Below are positions 59,310 through 64,000 of a DNA stretch of 64,000 nt, in pieces; within the stretch, counting starts at the first letter, position 1; each line of letters opens with the position of its first letter. The notes under the pieces were generated by a model, which was given only the letters and a program-made list of their open reading frames with translations, did no database searches and was not told the DNA's origin. The DNA lies in the NCBI RefSeq assembly GCF_000003815.2, contig NC_049994.1, forward strand, positions 11,225,736-11,289,735, written 5' to 3'. The position numbers and the translations under genes are program-made. The stretch comes from Branchiostoma floridae. Taxonomy: Eukaryota > Chordata > Leptocardii > Amphioxiformes > Branchiostomatidae.

Positions 59310-62300
59310 GTCTCTTCGTCAGAGGAAGTGGCTAAGACCAAACTGTCTTAATTAATGTTTTTGGATGACATCCTCTGGGGACCCCCAAACTGATGCGGAA
59401 TGGCAAAAAGTGCTTAACCACAGAACTTAACATCCAGTCCATTCTTTCCCAGGCTTGGGTAACGTTTGTCTTACGTTCACCTGTAGCCAGACAAACAATT
59501 GTCATCATGACAATAAGCACCTTAAATCCAGGCGGCGCCACTGTCTCAGACATGTTTATGACTGTGTCTTTTCATGTGACATCGTCTATCAGCCGTCACG
59601 TGGCAAGGAAACTTCAAGGCGAGATCTACCGGGATAATAAAGAGACAGAGTGTGTCTCCAAAGGTTCCCACTGTGCGAACTGTGTGTATGGTTTGTTAAC
59701 ATGTGTATGACAATGATGTTTTTATTGTTGTTTAAAGAGTAGCTTAAAGAGATGAACAAGGATGCTCTGCCATCATTCCCTGACCATGTGCCCTATTACC
59801 CTGAAGAGCATATCCTCTGGCCAGCATGAAATCCTGATTGACCAGGGATGCTATCGGGTCATATGTGGCCACAGTTTTTTGGAGAACAGGCGAAATTCAA
59901 TGCGAAATTTGATAACTCTAGTACGTGAAGGCAAGACTACTTCTTGTTCTTTTCTAGGCTGATATTAGGCGATATTACTGGTTTGATTTAAAGTCATTCT
60001 GTACAACATGCATAGTCTGGACATGCTGCTTCTGTCTTCTAGTGGCATCTACTGTATATGCTTTTATTGTAGTGACACTAGCTCCCCTGCCGTAGTTTTG
60101 CGTGGTAGAATTACACTTCAGATTACGAAGGCGTGTCACGATCAACGCTGAAGGTTATTCTAAGATGCCGGGTACTCAATAAGGAAAGCACCCCTGAGAA
60201 ATCCCCACGCGAACCACCACTCTCGTGACCACACATCGGAAAGACTATCATGTTCATCTTGTAGAACTGCACTAACGTCAATGTAATTACACCCGCAGGA
60301 CTGATGAGGTATGGAGCTAATATAGCACGGGACAACACGGGAGTTCCAGGGCGAGCCGTAAATGTTTCCTGATAATTGATTGGTTAATAAACGCCGTGGT
60401 CTGGTAAATGTTCTTTCCACGACCATTGGTGGCTGCTGTATCGCAGAAGGACATAAACGGTCAGTGCGTACAAGTTGAAATTGAAAACGCGATTTTGAAT
60501 GCGGCGCAGAACGGATGAACGTTAGACTTAGATGTTTTGTGCTGTTTTTTTATTCTCCAGACTACGCATGATGTACAAAACATGGGTACTATAACCTGGG
60601 GACTAAAGGGTACCTAGTACCAGATCAGAAAAGAACAAGAATGGCCGTGCCTTCCAATATCAGAACTCTATATTTGGATCTGGAGAAGTACTGGGCAACA
60701 CCCCTTTTGTTGGGATAAAAAAGCGCCCAGGAACTGGTGCTGTGCAATCATTACTAGCTCCTCAGGTGTTCAATGACCTTCTACCTGAACTTGGCAGGTG
60801 CGGTAGGTCGTTCAGTGTAATACATGTGTCACCAGTTGCCGCGGGCCTGTGAAGCAGGTGTGCTACGCCGAAGGGCAGTCATATCGGCTATATAGATCTA
60901 TGCCGTTACATAGTAATATTTACTAAAATTGTGTAGACAACCGGAACGAGTGACTGCTAGTTTTCCTTCCAACTTAATGCATTTTTACGATTGATTTACA
61001 TTTTGAAAAACTGGATAGATAGTTTTTTTTGCGTCTTACCCCCTTTCTCTTCGGATGTACATTACCTACAGTGCAGTTAACAAGACATATTAAGCATGCA
61101 TAATGAACCTAGCCACCATTGAAAAGATAAGATGCTTAATCCCTGCGTCTTCATCTGTATGGCGCCTAGATCGCTCACAGCTGCTCTCTTTTGTTTTCTA
61201 AAGTGATTAATTATAAAAGTAAGTCTCAAAAAAGCAGATAATGTCAAATCCTATTACTCAAATACAAAGGTACAAAGGGTATGTGTCGGCGCGATGTCTC
61301 CGCAGTAGAACTCGTGTGTATCTTAACTGCGCTCCACAGATGGTACATTGGAGCCGGAGTCACATGAAGTACGAGGCATGCAGGGATAGCTGAGGCACCA
61401 TCCCTCACGTACGAAGGCGCTAGACACACAGAATCAATTTTCGCGCGAGATAGCGATCGCTCCGTCTCTAAGAAATATGTCTTTGTTTCTTATTACATTA
61501 ATCTTTCCAGTTCTAAAGGATGATAACGGTGGGATCAAAACATACATACAAAGGAGCAGCAGTGTTATCTGGCGCAAGACGAGGCACACCTGTGGTGATA
61601 TGTGAAGAACAATTGTGCCGCGCTGCGATTTGAAGATGAGCTGTTTTATTTAGCATAATGCATCATTGCTTTATTTCTTTAGTACCTTTAATCACTTTCT
61701 TCCACTCTTTGGTGAACGTGACAAGCATAAGGAAAATGCATGACTTAGAAAAAATGAATAGGTAAACCAAAAAATGCGCACAACACCTCCCTGTGAATTA
61801 GTAGACTCTTCCATTGACCCCATGACCTGAAATTGGTCTGTGATTGACAAGTTCTACCGCTTCATACTATGTACCAGCCGGCGAGTCGACCTTTACTTCC
61901 TGCCAGTCCCCGGTAACACTACACCCCCCCCTCACATCCTGACACTCGATTGTATTTCAATAGCCAGGGCAACAACAACATTTAAAAGTATCAAAATCAG
62001 GCTTGCTAGAGGAATCGGAAAGACGATACCACAGTACAACTACCACCGTAACAAGTTATCAGTGTACAATATTCAAAGTGCATTTTCTACTTGGATTTTA
62101 CAGTGTACTCAACGTTTGTAAGTTTCGTATTTTGTTTCCAAAGTGTATTAACCACATCATGAGTTACAAGATTAAGAGATTGTGCACGAACATGCATTCC
62201 TTGATTAGCGTCATCCATTTTATGACCAATACGTTCCCCTCCAAATATACCGGCTTCGACAGTTACAAATGATTACAAATAGATAAATGTGCCTTAAAAC

Positions 62301-64000
62301 CAGGAAACCATTAGAGCTCGTGTAGCATTAACAGTTACTTCATCCCTCCTACTCTCATTACACATATCGGACCACTAGCGATAGCAATATTTTCTATTGA
62401 ATAATGAGTTTCAGTGGTTATCAATCATGAAGTCCTAATTAGAACGACATAGATGACCTATTTTTTGAAATAACTACCCAGGCCTTTTTATGGTACCAAT
62501 TAGATCATGTTGGAGTGACGGTGTTAAGAGCTACACCTACGGATTTAAGGGCTGTCAACAGAGTAGCAAGACTTAAGGTGTGAGGAGAAGTTTTCTTGAC
62601 AAATTGTCTGTCCTTCATTCACGATCGATGAATCCAAGGTCTGTCGCCTGCAAGATAAATTGAGTCTTGCTCTTGGGCCAAACATGGATTTTCAGAGTTG
62701 ACACGAGCGTTACAGGAAAATTCGCCAATCATCAATCAATTTCACTGTCAATCAAAACGGATTAGACATCCGGGACCTAAGCTCTAGACCTTGGTCGCCA
62801 ACTTGTCATCGGTTACGGCCGTTAAAAATGTCAGCTCATTTGCTATCGTCGCACTTCCAAAGAAAATATATGCATAAAATAATGAATTGGTCCCGAGTGT
62901 TTAGCCAGCGACTGGGTTTGAAGGCCTAACGAGACTCTAGAGATCACAATTCAAACACGTTTATGGAATACAGAACATGCTGGAAAATTAATTTAAGAAA
63001 AGGAAAGAACGGTTCTGTTCAGTTAGAATGTAACGCCCGCATTGCTCTAGGCTGGGAACCGCGCTACCACTCAGCATTTACAAAATAACTAGCTCATGCT
63101 CAACGAATTTCATAGATTAAAAAACAACCTTTTCACGTTTTGTGATCTTTTTTCCGTCTTGTGCTCAGTGATTTATATTTTGCATGATATTCAAATTATC
63201 AAATCAAGGCTTACACAGATTCAGTTAAGGTCCCAGCGAGTTTGCAGCGCGATCGCCGTCTGGTGGAATTTGGGCGAATTGTAAAAGTCATGCAAACTGA
63301 CAAAGAAGTTTAAGATTATTAGGAGCAACTTGGACACCCAATCAAAGAACAGCATTGTAGAAATGCGATAAAAAAACTTGGAGGGCTTAAGGCATACCAA
63401 CTCAGCCAAGCAAGATTGATCGTATTTCAAAATACACATGCTTTTGATTCGACAATTTCATCAAATCAACACTTCGATATGCAATTTTTATAGGTACACC
63501 AGTAAAATTCTTTATTACGGCAGCTGTGTGTCAATAAAAAAGTTCTTGAGTCGTAAAGGTTTTAATTTTGACGCTCTCGAGACTTCAACTTTTGCAACGC
63601 ACAGTAAAATGCAAAGATAACAGAAAAGTGATGACCTTAGGAAGTAGTAAATGTAGCGTCTCGACCTGATGTTCCATTGTACCGTATGTTACAACCGTTA
63701 GTGACAGGTGTAATTGGAGAGCTTTTACGAGGCGACCAACAGTCCACATTCTTCCCTACGTCTAAAACGGTCATTATCACGCCAAAGTTACGGCAGTCGA
63801 CCAGAAAACTCATTTTACCCCCACAAAATACATTTCAGCACAATATTTGATGGTGATTTGTTGGCTGTTGGTATTTGAGAAGATAATGCCAAGGTATTCC
63901 TAAAAGGTGAAATTACTCATTTTGTTATCATGAAATAGGAAAATGAGATCAGAGTGATTTAAAAATACAGGTTTGCAGCAAAAATTTACAGAACTGATTA
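59310..64000. other. No gene seen
   Basis: 59,360-59,398 is a minus-strand end of the GGCCATGTTGATTTGAT family (GGATGACATCCTCTGGGG). Frames at 59393-59710 (+), 60160-60426 (-) and 61840-62121 (+) have no recognised domain or splice context. Confidence 0.4.

Noticed and set aside
60160-60426. 88-codon minus-strand frame with hydrophobic end
   Set aside because: No family recognised and an overlapping frame is equally open.

Overview
This 64 kb window is animal nuclear DNA. Exons are short, most of the sequence is AT-rich intergenic or intronic DNA, tRNA-derived SINEs and foldback (MITE-like) elements are dense, and there is one 100-N assembly gap. The SINE and foldback families and the immunoglobulin-domain gene fit a cephalochordate (amphioxus, Branchiostoma-like) best. 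That placement is recognition from memory, not a database result.

The one gene I can reconstruct with confidence lies on the + strand at about 32,958-53,105. Seven exons, all joined by phase-1 introns, encode a predicted 500-residue type I membrane protein: signal peptide, V-type Ig domain without the canonical cysteine pair, two conventional I/C2-type Ig domains, one transmembrane helix, a short basic linker, a cytoplasmic SH3 domain of CD2AP/CIN85-like appearance, and a 41-residue tail. The first intron is about 14.4 kb; exons 2-7 sit within 5.7 kb. Read-through of exon 5 or exon 6 reaches an early stop followed by AATAAA, so forms without the SH3 domain or without the tail are possible.

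Left of the gene (1-32 kb) there is a possible 3'-terminal exon of a minus-strand gene (1,068-1,270, AATAAA at 878-883). The rest holds repeats: a duplicated tRNA-like unit (1.4-1.9 kb), a 2.1 kb inverted-repeat element with TAA target duplications (3.6-5.7 kb) that has a separate TA-flanked element nested inside it, a hAT-like foldback (15.1 kb), copies of a TAA-flanked MITE family (16.3, 19.4, 27.9 kb), SINEs (19.2, 21.1, 26.9 kb) and a nest of inverted repeats (22.9-24.0 kb).

Intron 1 contains a foldback element carrying a CRE and an E-box (43.75 kb; a second copy is at 57.3 kb) and the assembly gap, which lies inside another foldback. Intron 4 is bracketed by MITEs: one begins 8 nt after the donor and another ends 23 nt before the acceptor. 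Right of the gene (53.1-64 kb) I find no supportable exon, only a tandem duplication, the second CRE/E-box element and a (GT)n microsatellite of about 200 bp.
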